From Trichobilharzia szidati (lineage: Eukaryota > Platyhelminthes > Trematoda > Strigeidida > Schistosomatidae): DNA of 64,000 nt. A program made the position numbers and the translations under genes. Location of the stretch: positions 31,209,231 to 31,273,230 of the forward strand of contig OX235275.1 in NCBI GenBank assembly GCA_944472155.2. Direction: 5' to 3'. Shown one piece after another: positions 1 to 10,924 of this stretch. The notes beneath the pieces were generated by a model. The model did not search any database. It worked only from the letters and a program-made list of their open reading frames with translations, and was not told the origin of the DNA. Every line of letters starts with the position of its first letter. The stretch's first letter is position 1.

Positions 1-170
1 ACTGTTCATAAAGATATCTGCTACGATAGGGGCTATTGGTGATCCCATTGCTATATCTTATTTCCCATTTGATTGTGATTTACTGATACCACTAATAGTG
101 GTTCCGAATGTACTTTATCTTATATTGTATTCTATTCAAATATCCAATCATCAATTTTTACTCATGTATA
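1..170 (-). pseudogene. PLE reverse transcriptase relic
   Basis: The minus strand reads a short stretch with the PLE reverse-transcriptase signature A-M-G-S-P-I-A-P followed by V-A-D-I-F (about positions 5-50). This is the block just upstream of the catalytic YxDD in Penelope-like elements. The fragment is open to the left edge of the window and carries a stop upstream, so it is a decayed piece and not a gene. Confidence 0.6.
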
Positions 171-179
171 TAAATGAGG

Positions 180-350
180 CAAGAGAGTTGTGTGAGTGAT
201 TACCTTGATATGATTATGAGCAAGCATAATCTGTGCTCGAAACGTCGTCATCAGTAAACATTACTTACTGTATAACACACTGTATGATTTTATCAAAATA
301 AAAGCTTATCTATAACAGAGTTATACTTTATCACAGTGCCCAAGTTTTAT
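180..350 (+). repeat. PLE-type terminal repeat with ribozyme-like motif
   Basis: This block recurs at 37870-38045 (inverted) and 47434-47595. It holds a GAGC stem strand (218-221), a loop, GCTC (235-238) and then GAAACGTC (239-246), which resembles stem II plus the 3' core of a hammerhead ribozyme. The 5' core (CTGATGA in active hammerheads) is degenerate here. The end of the block, with CACAGTGCCCAAGTTTTAT, is shared with 38030-38050. Confidence 0.5.
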
Positions 351-719
351 CCCTTATGTGAATGGATACCGCTGGCTTCGAGTGTTACATGAATTTCCGC
401 CTGTTTTTGAACACTTACTCCTCACATTTTTTGACATGGAAGCCGTCTGTTAACAGTGGTGATCTCATCAGTCTTGAGAAGAATATCTAAAAATTAGTTA
501 TAGTCATGTTTTGTGAATGCACAACGCCGAATATCAAACTTTTTTTGGGTATGGTTAGCACGGAGTGTGCAATTACACCATTGATTGTAAATGTAGATTG
601 CTTCTATTCGATAATTCCTCTTGTATCTGAGACGTACACACCGAGACTTGGAAATAAGGGCAAAGAGGTGATGGAAAGAGACTATTTTCCACTAATATAC
701 ATAGTCTATTAAAACGGTT
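351..719. other. No gene recognised
   Basis: Short ORFs are present but none resembles a known protein or has coding character. No repeat family is recognisable between the terminal repeat and the next PLE tail. Confidence 0.4.
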
Positions 720-794
720 ATGAACATATCCGGGATTGTAAGTCTGAGTGAACGAATTCGTTGGAAAGAGTCTCTTCGCTGGATATTTTGTTCA
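720..794 (+). repeat. PLE tail fragment with hairpin
   Basis: The perfect palindrome AACGAATTCGTT (751-762) is followed by GGAAAGAGTCTCTTCGCTG. The same order of elements occurs at the ends of PLE copies at 3926-3965, 18990-19030 and 43190-43230, so this is a stray PLE terminus. Confidence 0.45.
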
Positions 795-2050
795 TGTTCA
801 ACTTGTTTCAGGAGAAACAAGTCATATATTGATCAGATCGCCACAATACAGATTATCATTGAACAAATCCTGGAATGGCAGTCACCTCTCTATCTCAACT
901 TCATCGACTTTGAAAACGCCTTCGACAGCGTCGATATAGAGGTGATTTGGCAACTACTTCGCTACTACGGGGTGCCACGGACAATTATACATCTCATCCA
1001 ACAGCTGTACGACAATGCTGCATGCCAAGTAATCCACAACGGGAAACTTACGGAACCCTTCGAAGTGAGGACAGGAGTAAGACAAACTGGCTGCCTACTA
1101 TCGCCAATGATTTTCCTGATTGCAGTAGATTGGATAATGCGACAAACAGCGGGCAATGAGGAAACAGGCATAAAATTGACTCACAAAAAAGACTTGGAGG
1201 ATCTGGACTTCGCCGATGATATATGTCTGATTTTCCACAAACACTGGAAGATATGCAAGCGAAAACCAACAAGTTGTGAGAAGAAGCATCAAAGATAGGA
1301 CTTCAGGTGAACATAGATAAAACAGAGGTAGGCAGTAAAGATTCCTGGACAAGAACAACAACAACAGACAACGATCAGCATAAATGGGAGGACCCTGAAA
1401 GAAACAACCTCTTTTACCTACCTGGGAAGCATCGTTTCAACTACAGGCCGACGGAACTGACGAGGATATCAAAGCAAGAATCGGAAAAGCAAGACAAGCT
1501 TTCATTACTCTCAAGTCTGTGTGGAGATCAACAGCACTCAGCATCAAAAATAAGATCCGGATTTTCAACTCCAATGTGAAGTCAGTGCTACTATACGGAT
1601 GGATCAGAGACTTGCACTGCGCGTCATAAACAGCATCTCAAACAAACTACAGACCTTCATTAACAGCTGTTTTCGCTCAATACTCAAGATCAGATGACCA
1701 GCCAGAGAAGATCAGCAACAGAGATCTCTGGCAATGAGCGAACCAACCAGGAACCGATTGTGAAATAAATAGGCAGGAGGAAATGGAGATGGATTGGCCA
1801 TACTCTGAGGAAACCATCAAGTGATATCACTAGACCAGCCATTGCTCGAGTGGAACCCTGCTGAAAGGGAAGTGGCGAGTTGGTCGCCAGTGCAAGGGTG
1901 AGGGTGACTTGGAGGATGTCATGTGAAAAGGAGATGAAAACATGTGGGCAGACTTGGAGCCAGGTGAAGAGTCTAGCAGAGAACCGAACGCAATGGAGAC
2001 GCACGGCTGAAGCCTAATTTTCCTCTAGGAATTAAAGGAAACAATTATGA
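795..2050 (+). pseudogene. RTE-clade retrotransposon, RT to 3' end
   Basis: A 5'-truncated non-LTR retrotransposon of the RTE clade (BovB/SR2-like). In frame from about 795 the reverse transcriptase shows F-I-D-F-E-N-A-F-D-S-V-D, then G-V-R-Q (with an inserted Thr) G-C-L-L-S-P, then the catalytic F-A-D-D (about 1210-1222). Past 1298 the frame shifts repeatedly. The C-terminal region (N-I-D-K-T-E-V, then the RTE terminal domain) can still be followed to about 2040. The copy ends in the usual RTE 3' sequence and a short ATAATAAT-type tail. It cannot encode an active enzyme. Confidence 0.8.
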
Positions 2051-2597
2051 TAATAATCAACAGCACTGCTTGTCTCGATAGCTGATTTCTTTTCTGATTT
2101 TTTTTCTTCTGGTTTCATATCATACAGAAGGAAACTTATACTTTTTACCACAATGGAGTTTCGCCCTTCACAATTTATTATTATATATATTCCACCTGAT
2201 TCTTCCCAATGATTTTCCCCATCATACTTTACTGACTACGCCATATTGCTTTGCGTTTTGTAGGTTGTGGGGTAGGGCACACGGTGTGTAACTGTATTTA
2301 CTATAGTGATTATTCACAGTGAACCGAAATTCCTGATCCCTGCTAACATATCATCTTGTAGTAAGGATGCCTTATTGATTTCGCAAGACTAATATGTTAC
2401 CGTTCGGTAAACATAGTGACTAGCAGAAGAGTCCATTCAGAATATGCACAAGAGGTGCCTCAAATCACCCAGAGGTTTACTGTTTAACACTTTGCTATCA
2501 GAATCGATCATTGGTGTCTCTGAATGTCGATAAGAAATCCATCACACCCACTTTAAAAGTAGGTAGATTCAAATGATGAGTGCTAAATAAGTCGAAA
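2051..2597. other. No gene recognised
   Basis: AT-rich sequence with homopolymer T runs near 2095. No ORF with coding character and no repeat family could be identified. Confidence 0.4.
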
Positions 2598-2932
2598 CTA
2601 TCTGTCTACTACTTTCTGCTGATAGTGATCATCAGTCAAACGGTAAAATATTTTAGCTAATCGAAGTCGTTTCTCTCTCGATTTCTTCGACAATTTTTTA
2701 CAATACGGAACAGATCTATATATTGATTTTGTCACTTCATGGGGGAGGGGAGGGAGGTGTTGTAACCAGGTCAGATTTTGTTTCAGTCCATCATCCCTAT
2801 TCAGACAATTTGGATTCCACTTGATATGAACTGCTTCTGATATTAGAGGTTCTTCGTGATTTCTGAAGATTTTCTGGATGATTTCAATATTTTTTAAATC
2901 ATAGAAAATTGCCATTGTAGCATAAAGAAAAA

Positions 2933-3153
2933 CAAAACAAATGATTCAGCGAAGAGGCTCTTTTTAACGAATTTATCATCAAGCTGTTCAATCGTATCTA
3001 TATATGGTTTTTAAGAAGTTATATCCGGTGAGGGAATTAAATCATAGGTGTGAATGCATAAAATAATAATAATAATATGAAATGCAATTAAAACTAAAAT
3101 GTTTGTGATTATAATCGTAGTTAAATGTCAAGTGGCAAAGCAAATTAATGTCA
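2933..3153 (-). repeat. Left inverted terminal repeat of nested PLE
   Basis: Reverse complement of 3764-3979 with only scattered mismatches. It includes the hammerhead-like segment 2947-2986, read on the minus strand. Confidence 0.85.
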
Positions 3154-3763
3154 TATATAGAATAATTCATAGGATGGATAGAACTTGAAAAGGGGTGTGC
3201 AATTATAAGATTAGTAGACAAATCGAACAAAATAAAAACGTTACGTAATATTGTGTGAAATTTAATAGCATAGAATTTAATGTTGTAAAAAGGAAGTGAT
3301 TTAGAATGGCAAGTGGAACAAGTGAAATAATACCGGGGACAGTTAAAAGGGAGAGTAGTAATAGTAACAATTGACGTAATAAGGAGGAGTATACAAATCG
3401 AATAGACAAAAATGAAACAATGATGAAAAATTGGTAGCGCTAAAATGTGGTTGGGTGTTACCATACTTTAGCATAGAGGGATTAAGACCATGAGAGTTGG
3501 AGGGGTTGAACGAACTTTTTCTGTACACAGAGATCTGGTTTCTCTGTTTCGACAGCCAAAGCTTCAGCAATACAGATGAGTCGGGTACGTAGGGATTTGG
3601 GTAAATTACTCTTTTCCTTGTAGATGACTTTGAAGGCGGAGGCTATAGAGATAGGGTGATCATTATCGCCCGGATGTTCAATGATCGCGCTTCTTATTGC
3701 CGTACTTCCACCTTTTCGTAACCATGCAGGATAGTGTTCTTGCACCCTCTTGGACAAAACTCG

Positions 3764-3979
3764 TGACATTAATTTGCTTTGCCACTTGACATTTAACTAC
3801 GATTATAATCACAAACATTTTAGTTTTAATTGCATTTCATTTTATTATTATTTTATGCATTCACACCTATGATTAAATTCCCTCACCGGATATAACTTCT
3901 TAAAAACCATATATATACGATTGTACAGCTTGATGATAAATTCGTTGAAAAGAGCCTCTTCGCTGAATCATTTGTTTTG
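3764..3979 (+). repeat. Right inverted terminal repeat of nested PLE
   Basis: Reverse complement of 2933-3153. It carries the hammerhead-like segment 3926-3965 on the plus strand and a TTATTATTATTTTA run at about 3840. Confidence 0.85.
3926..3965 (+). ncRNA. Hammerhead-like fold in PLE inverted repeat
   Basis: Order of parts: CAGC (3926-3929), TTGATGA, a variable 10-nt segment, GAAAAGAG, CCTCTTC, GCTG (to 3965). CAGC pairs with GCTG as stem I. AAGA pairs with TCTT as stem III, with C as the cleavage-site nucleotide. The core differs from CTGATGA at its first base and stem II pairs poorly, so activity is doubtful. The same order recurs at other PLE termini, which argues for descent from a hammerhead. 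A mirror copy is at 2947-2986 (minus). Confidence 0.4.
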
Positions 3980-4498
3980 ATTTTCTATTTCAATATTGTC
4001 AAAATCAATTTTGTGGCCTGATTCTATAGCGTGTAGACCTATGGCTGATGATTTTTCAAGTTTTTCTAGTTCAACCGGATTTCTTGGTAGTCGAATGGAT
4101 GCTCTATGGTGTTCATTTCTTCTGATTTTGATTTCTCGAGATGTTTGTCCGATGTATATCGCATCACATTCCAAGCATTTTATTTTATAGACACAATTAG
4201 ATAGAGAATCTTTAGGGATTCGGTCTTTTATATGGACAAGGTTGCTTTGAAGTGTGTCTGATGTTTTGAAGAAAACTCTAATGTCGAGCTGATTGAGCAT
4301 TCTTCTGATATCGTCTGACGTTTCTGCTCTATATGGAATGACGACTGTTGATGTCCATGTTTTCGGAATGCGTTTTCGGCCATACTTAATGTCTGTGTTG
4401 ATTTTGTTGATGAAGTCCCTTGGGTAGTTGTTTTGCTTGAGGAGAGTTTCAGTAATATTTTTGATATTTCTTCTTCTTTTTCTTTCTCATCCGTTATC

Positions 4499-4896
4499 AG
4501 ATCTATGGTTTCCCAATGAATTTCTCCTACATGGAACCTCATGAAATCGTTGCTAGAGTTAAATCAAAAGGTATACATGAATTCATTGGAAGTGAATTCA
4601 CACTAGCTGATGTTGTTAGTCGTTTTCATCATGAAGAAGACCAGCAGCAACAGCATCAACCAAGAAGTTCAATGGCTTTTTCAAAAACCACATTGACTAG
4701 TTTAACGGATTCTCTATTTACTGTTGGCAGTGGTAGTCATAAAGCATCATTAACAACTCCAATGAGAAGATTACAGTCAGACTCAATGAATGATGTTCAA
4801 TTCGCTTTAAATGTTTATGTGAAAGCCTATCCTGGACCAGTTCTATCTATATGGATTTATTTAGCTGGATTATGGCGGCGTGTATCTATGGAATAA
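4499..4896 (+). CDS. Unidentified coding-like terminal exon
   Basis: An open frame of 132 codons after TTATCAG, ending in TAA at 4894-4896 before an AATA microsatellite. The translation has protein-like composition: E-P-H-E-I-V-A-R-V-K near the start, a Gln-rich stretch (H-H-E-E-D-Q-Q-Q-Q-H-Q), a Ser/Thr-rich middle, then a hydrophobic end (V-K-A-Y-P-G-P-V-L-S-I-W-I-Y-L-A-G-L-W). I do not recognise the family. The pyrimidine-rich run and CAG just upstream could act as a 3' splice site; that run belongs to the antisense strand of the PLE ending at 4498. It may be the last exon of a gene, an exon cut by the PLE, or an isolated remnant. No upstream exon is visible. Confidence 0.45.
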
Positions 4897-5649
4897 TAAT
4901 AATAATAATAACATTAATTATGGTGTTTTGATATTTACAGCTTTAATTTTTTATGTTCCCAATATAAATATATGTATATATATGTATATAATAATTTGCT
5001 TTATTCAGAAACAGTACTAGTGGTACAGTGTGGAATTTAGCACATATTACATTAGGTGTTTTTTTTTATTGTCAGGTCTAATGCAGTGTTTGTAGTGAAA
5101 GTGTGAGTAATCCTGAATAATACAAAATTTTTTAAGGTGGTGACAATGGCGTTCACAACCAATGATTGTCAGTTAATATTGCCGAAAAAATAAAAAAATA
5201 AGAAAAAACAACCACAGAAACTAATAATTACATGATGGTTAATGACAGGAAAATTTTGTACTACTCATAATGTAAATATGCAAGTAGATACACAAAGGAG
5301 GATACAGTAAGTCCAAAGTAAGCAATGTTAATAATTAGAAAATCTAGTATGCATCGTTACACTTGTGTACGAGCATAGGATTTACACTGATTTCTGGTTT
5401 TCTTGATGGATACAATGGTTCAGAGAGTATGGTTTAACCATTTTGCATGTATTCAGATCTTCTACTTTATTTTCTAGTCTCATTTCACATCTTTCGGTTT
5501 CACAATACTCCAAAGTTGTTCTTAACGTCTGGGTATACAGCAGTCTAGAATATACAGTTGTTTGTTCCAGATACGTTAAAGGTTTTATCATTGAAATGCA
5601 ACAAATATGTCGAAGGTGAAGGAGAAAGATTACACAAACATTCACTGAG
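4897..5649. other. AT-rich sequence, no gene recognised
   Basis: Begins with an AATA/ATA microsatellite (4892-4913) and a TATG-rich stretch (4960-4995). The minus-strand ORF at 5382-5657 has no recognisable features. Nothing else is supportable. Confidence 0.4.
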
Positions 5650-5870
5650 GGGAACATTGAGTGAGATCACTCTATAGGCAAACCCTCAAATGGAATCTGG
5701 ACGTGAGACAACGGAACTGACGTAGATTCAAGGTTGACATAAAGGAGGAGATCTTGTGGGCAAATTCAACGGCCAGCTAAAAGTGGTCTGCAGACAACAG
5801 GATAAAATGCAGATGTGCTGTTGGAGCCCTACATCCAACTCAGAGCTTAAGGGAATAATGATAATAATAG
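5650..5870 (+). pseudogene. RTE 3' end fragment
   Basis: Decayed C-terminal tail of an RTE element. I-T-L-R-Q-T-L-K-W-N-like codons are followed by the Arg- and Trp-rich segment ending near C-R-C-A-V. The fragment closes with the TAATGATAATAATAG tail (about 5850-5869) that marks RTE 3' ends in this window. Confidence 0.55.
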
Positions 5871-5929
5871 TGTCACCAAAAGATTACATCATCTATGGTT
5901 AGAATAGCAGGAATCTGTAGACATGTTTT

Positions 5930-6660
5930 ATTATTGTTTCCTTTAGTTCCTAGAGGAAAAGAGGGTTTCAGCTGCACGTCTCCATTGCGTTTGGTTCTTC
6001 ACCTGGCTCCACGTCTGCCCACGTGCTTTCATCTCCCATTCACATGACCCCATCCTCCATGTCACCCCACACTCGCACTGACGACCAACTCGGAACTTCC
6101 CATTCTATCCGGTTTTACTCGAGCAATCGTCTGGCGTGTGATGTCACTCACTGGATGGTTTGTTTTCTCAGAGTATGGCCAATCCACCTACCTCCATTTC
6201 TTCCTGCATATTTGTTGCACAATTGGTTCCTGGTTGGTTGGTTCGCTCCCAGAGATCCCTGTTGCTGATGTTTTCTGGCCGGCCATCTGATCTTGAGTAG
6301 TCTCGATCGAAGACAGCTATTGATGAAGTTCTGTGGTTCGTTCGAAGTGGCCTTCGTGACACGGCGTAGCGCCAAGTCTCTGATCCGTATAGTAAGTAGC
6401 AGTGACTTCACCTTGGAGTTGAAAATCCGGATCTTATTTTTCATGCTGAGAAGTGCTAGTGATCTCCACACAGACTTGAGAGAAATGAAAGCTTGCCTTG
6501 ATTTCTGTATCCTCGCTTCGATATCCTCATCAGTTCCGTCCGCCTGTAGTTGAAACGATGCTTCCCAAGTAGGTAGGTAGGTGGGTAAAGGAGGTTGCTT
6601 CTTTCAGATTTCTCCCATTTATGCTGATTGTTGTCTGTTGCAGTTGTTGATGTTGCTTTT
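5930..6660 (-). pseudogene. RTE C-terminal fragment and 3' end
   Basis: Read on the minus strand from about 6660 to 5930. It covers the region after the RT palm: N-K-I-R-I-F-N-S-K-V-K-S, then F-I-N-S-C-L-R-S-R-L-L-K-I-R-W (6300-6400), then G-G-R-W-I-G-H-T-L-R-K (about 6170). It ends with GTTTCCTTTAG-type 3' sequence and a TTTATTATTG tail complement. Several frameshifts are present. It faces the plus-strand RTE tail at 5650-5870. Confidence 0.7.
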
Positions 6661-6689
6661 GGCCAGAAATCTTCATCACCTATGTTTTC

Positions 6690-6858
6690 TTAATGTTCAC
6701 GTGAAGGCCTATCCTTGTTGTATTCAATGCGAATGGTATGGGACACCATCAACCTATCTAGGAATAAACAAAGACGGAAGAAGGCGGAAATATGAGTGTG
6801 AAACTAGATATAATAATTATGGGTGTCCACATGAGTATTCGTACAGTGCTTGAGTCCC
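6690..6858 (+). repeat. Unclassified repeat-like segment
   Basis: A run coding V-H-V-K-A-Y-P-C (about 6695-6718) matches 4813-4840 at about 85% over 29 bases by eye. The similarity ends soon afterwards. It may be a small shared repeat; I could not assign it. Confidence 0.25.
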
Positions 6859-6859
6859 G

Positions 6860-7130
6860 AGTGGAACAAATGTTCCCCTAGGAAAATCTTCAGCCGACTC
6901 TGTCCTCGGCCGACAATTTCGATTGGCTCCTAGACTACCCAGAGTCTTTTGCTTCTTTCTCATATGGTTCTACCTATTTCACGAACGGATGCCCGATTCG
7001 TTGCATCCTGCTTGGTATGGCGTATCATGTCACTTAGAAGTCAGTCCACCTCCATTCCCTTCGGTAAATTTGTTTGTTGACAGACTGTTGTTTGGTTTGC
7101 TGGCAGAGATGTAGATTATTTTATTATTAA
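6860..7130 (-). pseudogene. Diverged RTE 3' end (minus)
   Basis: The segment resembles the minus-strand RTE 3' ends at 5930 and 10925 in the order of its motifs (TCCCGAGTGGAAC, then a TCAGCC/GGCTCC stretch, then CCACCTCCATT), but it is strongly decayed. No coding frame survives. Confidence 0.4.
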
Positions 7131-7139
7131 TCTCAGGTC

Positions 7140-7920
7140 GTCTGCTAGTTCACAAATGTGATAGGTAGTTCTAAAACCTGAGAAAGATGGGAAGTTGGGC
7201 GTGAGGTTAGCGACTGTAACTCGAGGAATTAATATAATCACCACAGAAACGTGAAAGCACATAAAAAAGTACAAAAATTAAACTTATTCTTCGCTGAAAC
7301 TGGGGAGACGGATTGATGTGGCATGGGGGAAACCCTCAAGAGGTCAACCAGTCGATGTGTCTCCTTTCAAAGTAAGCAATCACACAAAGAATGCTCAAAC
7401 TATGTTTGAAGCTGTGAAATCCGCTCAAACTGAAAAAAATTAGTCAGAATATAAAGCATAGATGCGCTAGGGATATGTGAGATCAGATAGAATGGAAATG
7501 GACTTTCCAAATTATCAACTGGAGAATCAGTAATATACTGCTGTCACCCAGACGAAAACCACAAATACGCTGTGGGAGTGGCTATCACAGTATCACCAAC
7601 AGCATCCCAGACTATTAAGCAGTGGGAACCAATCGCCTCGAGAATAATGACAGCAAGATTTGCTTCAAAAGGAAGGGAAAATGGTTGCAATTATTCAGTT
7701 ATTCCTACAAATAGCTCAGATCAAGGATGAGTTCTGCAGGCAATTACAAACAGAACTCGATAAGATGTTGAACGGGTACATAAAAATCCTAACTAGTGAT
7801 CCAAATGGTAAACTGGGCATTGATGACACTTCTAACAGCCTGCAAAGTTTTTTCAAAAGCCTCCTTCTCTCGAAAATGAAGCTTATATTGCCAGCAGGAA
7901 AGGATTAGCAGGAACGAACT
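7140..7920 (+). pseudogene. RTE 5' region and endonuclease domain
   Basis: The start (about 7150-7230) matches 29220-29290. Further on, the plus strand reads parts of the APE-type endonuclease of RTE elements: H-K-Y-A-V-G-V-A, then W-E-P-I-A-S-R-I-M-T-A-R-F (7560-7650). After a frameshift come K-D-E-F-C-R-Q-L-Q, I-K-I-L and G-K-L-G at 7700-7830, in place of the usual G-D-F-N-A-K-V-G. The Asp/Asn catalytic block is damaged, so the domain is dead. Confidence 0.65.
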
Positions 7921-8529
7921 GACAAAGAACCCCCTGACCAACAAATGGACAGAAAGAGACAGGTATGGATGGATATGACATAAACTGGAGAGACTGTTGA
8001 GTGGAATGACAGGCCAAACTGTTAATTGCAGCTCAAACTCATCAATCTGGAATTTCATTTCTACCTTCGAATGCTTTACAACCTGTTTTGGAAAACACTG
8101 GCATCTTTTTCAGTCTGAGACTCACAGTTGTTGCTCAAGGATAATTCATGACTAGAATATGGATCTTCCCGAGGAATTTTAACTTGTAGTAGAAGAAATT
8201 GGAAGACCTCAAATCATTTCTTTGTTGATGTGTGATTTGATTGAAACTGTGAACAGAATCAAGAAACAGAACGAAAACTTGATATGATACTCCATACTGG
8301 TTTGTATATGCTGATTGGGATACCGCACACTCAGAAACAGGTATTTGCAGCGGGAGGGATAGGGTACGAATATCAAACTGCTACTTTACTCATATGAAGA
8401 AAGCATCGCCTATCAGTCCTTCACTCAGAAGCCTAGTTATTGACGCTATTTATGGTTCTGAGATGATTAAGTCTTGTAATCAAAATATTTCACATTCTTC
8501 ATCCGACTGCTGGTGCTAGTTGGAGAAAT
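7921..8529. other. No gene recognised
   Basis: No convincing coding frame. It may be more RTE-derived sequence, but no motif is left to show this. Confidence 0.35.
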
Positions 8530-10530
8530 GGAGAAATCCCCATCCAGACGTTAATGAGAACAGTGAAGAGTCTCTTTTCTGCAGCGAATTCATTCACGCT
8601 TAGCTATGCAATCGCAATTCTGTATCCTTAGTTTTGTACGTATGTATAAATTAGGTTTGTCCGATAAGAATAAAAATAAGTTAGGATTATTGTTGTCAAG
8701 ATATTGCAAAAATGTGATGAGTAATCAAAACCGTAGCTAAGGGGATGGGAGTGAAGACTGATGAGAGGGTAGCGGTGATGGGTTGGTGAAAAGCATAGTT
8801 ATTAACACATAAAACAACTTGAATAAGTCTAATGCAGTTACGTAATAAGATGAGTAGTCTAATCAGTGAGTTGTGATTAGGATGCACACAGAAACAAAGA
8901 AAAACATGGAATTATGTGAGAGTTCTAAAAATTACAAATGTTATAAGGAGTTAGAAAAGAAGAAAACCAAGCACGCAAACTCAAGTTAGTAGAAGTCAAC
9001 ACAGTTGTTACCATTATGGTAAAAGTGGTTGGGTATACATAACTCTGGGTTTTCCAACTGAATGGCTAAGGCTTCAGTAATGCAGCCAAGGAGACGAAAG
9101 TGTATTGCCTTTGGTAGGTTGTTCTTCACTTTATAAATCACTTTGTAGGAGGAGGCGTTTGTTGAGATGGAGTTACCAGTATTGACGAGATGTTCGATTA
9201 CTGCACTCCTTATCCAGCCACTACTACTACTTGATATCAGTCCGTGATCAACTCGTAAAACATAACTAATCCTTACAAACCAAACTATAGAAAAAACACT
9301 ACTACTACTACTACTTTTTTTTAACAATCCAGGATAGTGTCCTGGAAAACTTTTGAACAGGATACGCATCGAACGACCAGTGTACCTGGCTTTACAGCAA
9401 CTGGTGAACTAATGTATTCACACAGAAGTGACCAGATTTGGGAACTTGTGCTTAAGGCCTCTGCAGGTCAATGGACGACTGGAGAACACTACTGATAACG
9501 TTGCTGCGAAGAAGTTGAAGTCCTTCCCATGAGGATATTGCAAGCTAAATCTCCCTTGAAATGCAGATTTATGCAAAGTATCTTTTCTGACACATGTGGT
9601 TTCGTTGCGATGGACTTCTGGTTTGATATATTTATCAATGAGTCTTGGTGGGTATCCATTTTGGATGATTTTCTTGCAGAAGATTCAGTTTTGCTTTCAG
9701 GGCGTCAAAACTATAAATGCATTGGATCCAAGTGGCAATGGATTTTATTCCTGCTCAACAGGGACCCAAAACTTGTTAGTTGACTGTTTGAGGTGTGTTT
9801 TCTATGTACCGAACTTCGTTAGGTTCCGTTAGGTTGTCTTGTTAGTTACACATCAAGGAGGGAAATTTCGGATTCATGTTCCATTTCTAGAGCGGATTTT
9901 ATTGCCGGATGGCAGTTGCTGAATATATGTAGCAACTGACTTTGGCCATTACTGCTGTTGCAAACGACGAAAATATCATCTACGTATGGCTTTTACGGTT
10001 GCAAAACATCAGTGGACGACTTGAGTGAGCTGCTCCCAAGGGTATCCATGAAGTTAGCCTGAAGGGAGATCCCATTACAATGCCGTCCTTTTGTTTGTAG
10101 TTGATGTCATTGAAAGTAAACTGTATATTGATAGTACACCTGAGTAACAGTTCTTTCAGACATGTTGTTGGTATTCTAATGTTCAGCAGGTTTTCATTTA
10201 TGTATTAACATGCAAAACAGACAGTTTCTGTAAGTGAGACGCTGGTGAACAGTGATTCATTGTCAGAAGATGGCATCCTTTTTTAATAAGATTAATATCT
10301 TGTATGTAGTTGACGAATTGGAAGGTATTACGAAGCCAGTATATGCATAGATGTTTCCTTACCAGTTCCAGAATATCAACCAGCCATTTTGCAACCCATT
10401 TTGATAAAGGAAATCTGACATATCATGAATTGGACGGAGTGCAGGGCAAACTTTGCTTACCTTTAGCAAACCATAAAGCGGCTTGGTATTATTGAAACTG
10501 TTGGTTAGCAATAGTGAGTGATGGAGTGTT
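8530..10530 (-). pseudogene. PLE copy, RT plus GIY-YIG, decayed
   Basis: Read on the minus strand. Reading from the 5' side it shows the P-A-L-R-P-I-H-D-M block (about 10440), a G-I-V-M-G-S-P block (about 10070), the catalytic Y-V-D-D-I-F-V-V-C (9960-9990), then the GIY-YIG C-terminus at 9369-8986 (G-H-Y-P-G-L-L-K, then F-R-L-L-G-C-I-T-E-A-L-A and N-P-E-L-C). An apparent ACT/ACTTTTT simple-repeat insertion interrupts it at 9220-9320. A 3' tail follows to about 8690, and a PLE-type terminal hairpin lies at about 8555-8610. Stops and frameshifts are frequent. The relative at 57295-58700 shares the tail. Confidence 0.7.
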
Positions 10531-10924
10531 GGATGGCAAAGATAGTTGTGAAGCTTTGTTGTTTAAAGTGACTAGACCATATGTCCCAATATGCAGCCTT
10601 GCTAATTCCTCAACAAGTAAAACAATAACAGAAGTATGATTAGGGGCAAGCCTGGTGAATATCTTTATATCCTGTGTCATATTTATGTAGGAGAAACTGA
10701 TTGAATATCAACCATCTGATGATGGCTGACTATCAAATTCTCAGTTTGCAAATTGTACAGTTCTACATGAAAATTAGCAGCGGTATCCATTGGTAACCTA
10801 AAATATTTAAACGGTTATATGTGTTCTGCTTGACATCATAAGTGTTACTCAAGAAGTGAGATAAAAATGCAGTACGGCGGTACACATTAATCATTGACAG
10901 ATATGAGTGGCATATGTTTTTATT
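10531..10924. other. No gene recognised
   Basis: Possibly the N-terminal part of the PLE that ends at 8530, but no motif is clear enough to assert it. Confidence 0.3.

Larger units (their letters stand above)
2892..3986 (-). mobile_element. Nested PLE (family A) with inverted terminal repeats and TSD
   Basis: A 1,095-bp insertion inside PLE family B. It is flanked by an exact 11-bp direct repeat, ATTTCAATATT (2881-2891 and 3987-3997), the target-site duplication. The uninterrupted site is seen in the related copy near 25680. Its ends are near-identical inverted repeats of about 220 bp (2933-3153 and 3764-3979). The only coding remnant is the C-terminal GIY-YIG region on the minus strand (3482-3769, containing R-V-Q-E-H-Y-P-A-W-L and ending L-Q-L-S-W-S). 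About 40 extra bases lie outside the left inverted repeat, matching the asymmetric tail typical of PLEs. The high arm identity suggests a fairly recent insertion. Confidence 0.85.
2598..4498 (-). pseudogene. PLE family B, C-terminal half, split by nested PLE
   Basis: A Penelope-like element read on the minus strand from 4498. It contains the RT-to-endonuclease linker, then a GIY-YIG domain (C-V-Y-K-I-K-C-L-E-C-D-A-I-Y-I-G-Q-T-S-R, encoded about 4130-4190), then H-K-I-D-F-D-N-I-E-I. After an insertion at 2892-3986 the C-terminus continues at 2891-2598 with I-S-E-A-V-H-I-K-W-N-P and L-N-R-D-D-G. The element starts abruptly at 4498 within the sequence coding for D-E-K-E-K-E-E, so it is 5'-truncated. 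A longer copy of the same family lies at 25555-27884. Family function: PLE proteins combine RT and endonuclease for retrotransposition. Confidence 0.8.

Noticed and set aside
3042..3464. 140-codon minus-strand ORF
   Set aside because: It lies in the 3' tail of the nested PLE, translates AT-rich simple sequence and has no coding character.
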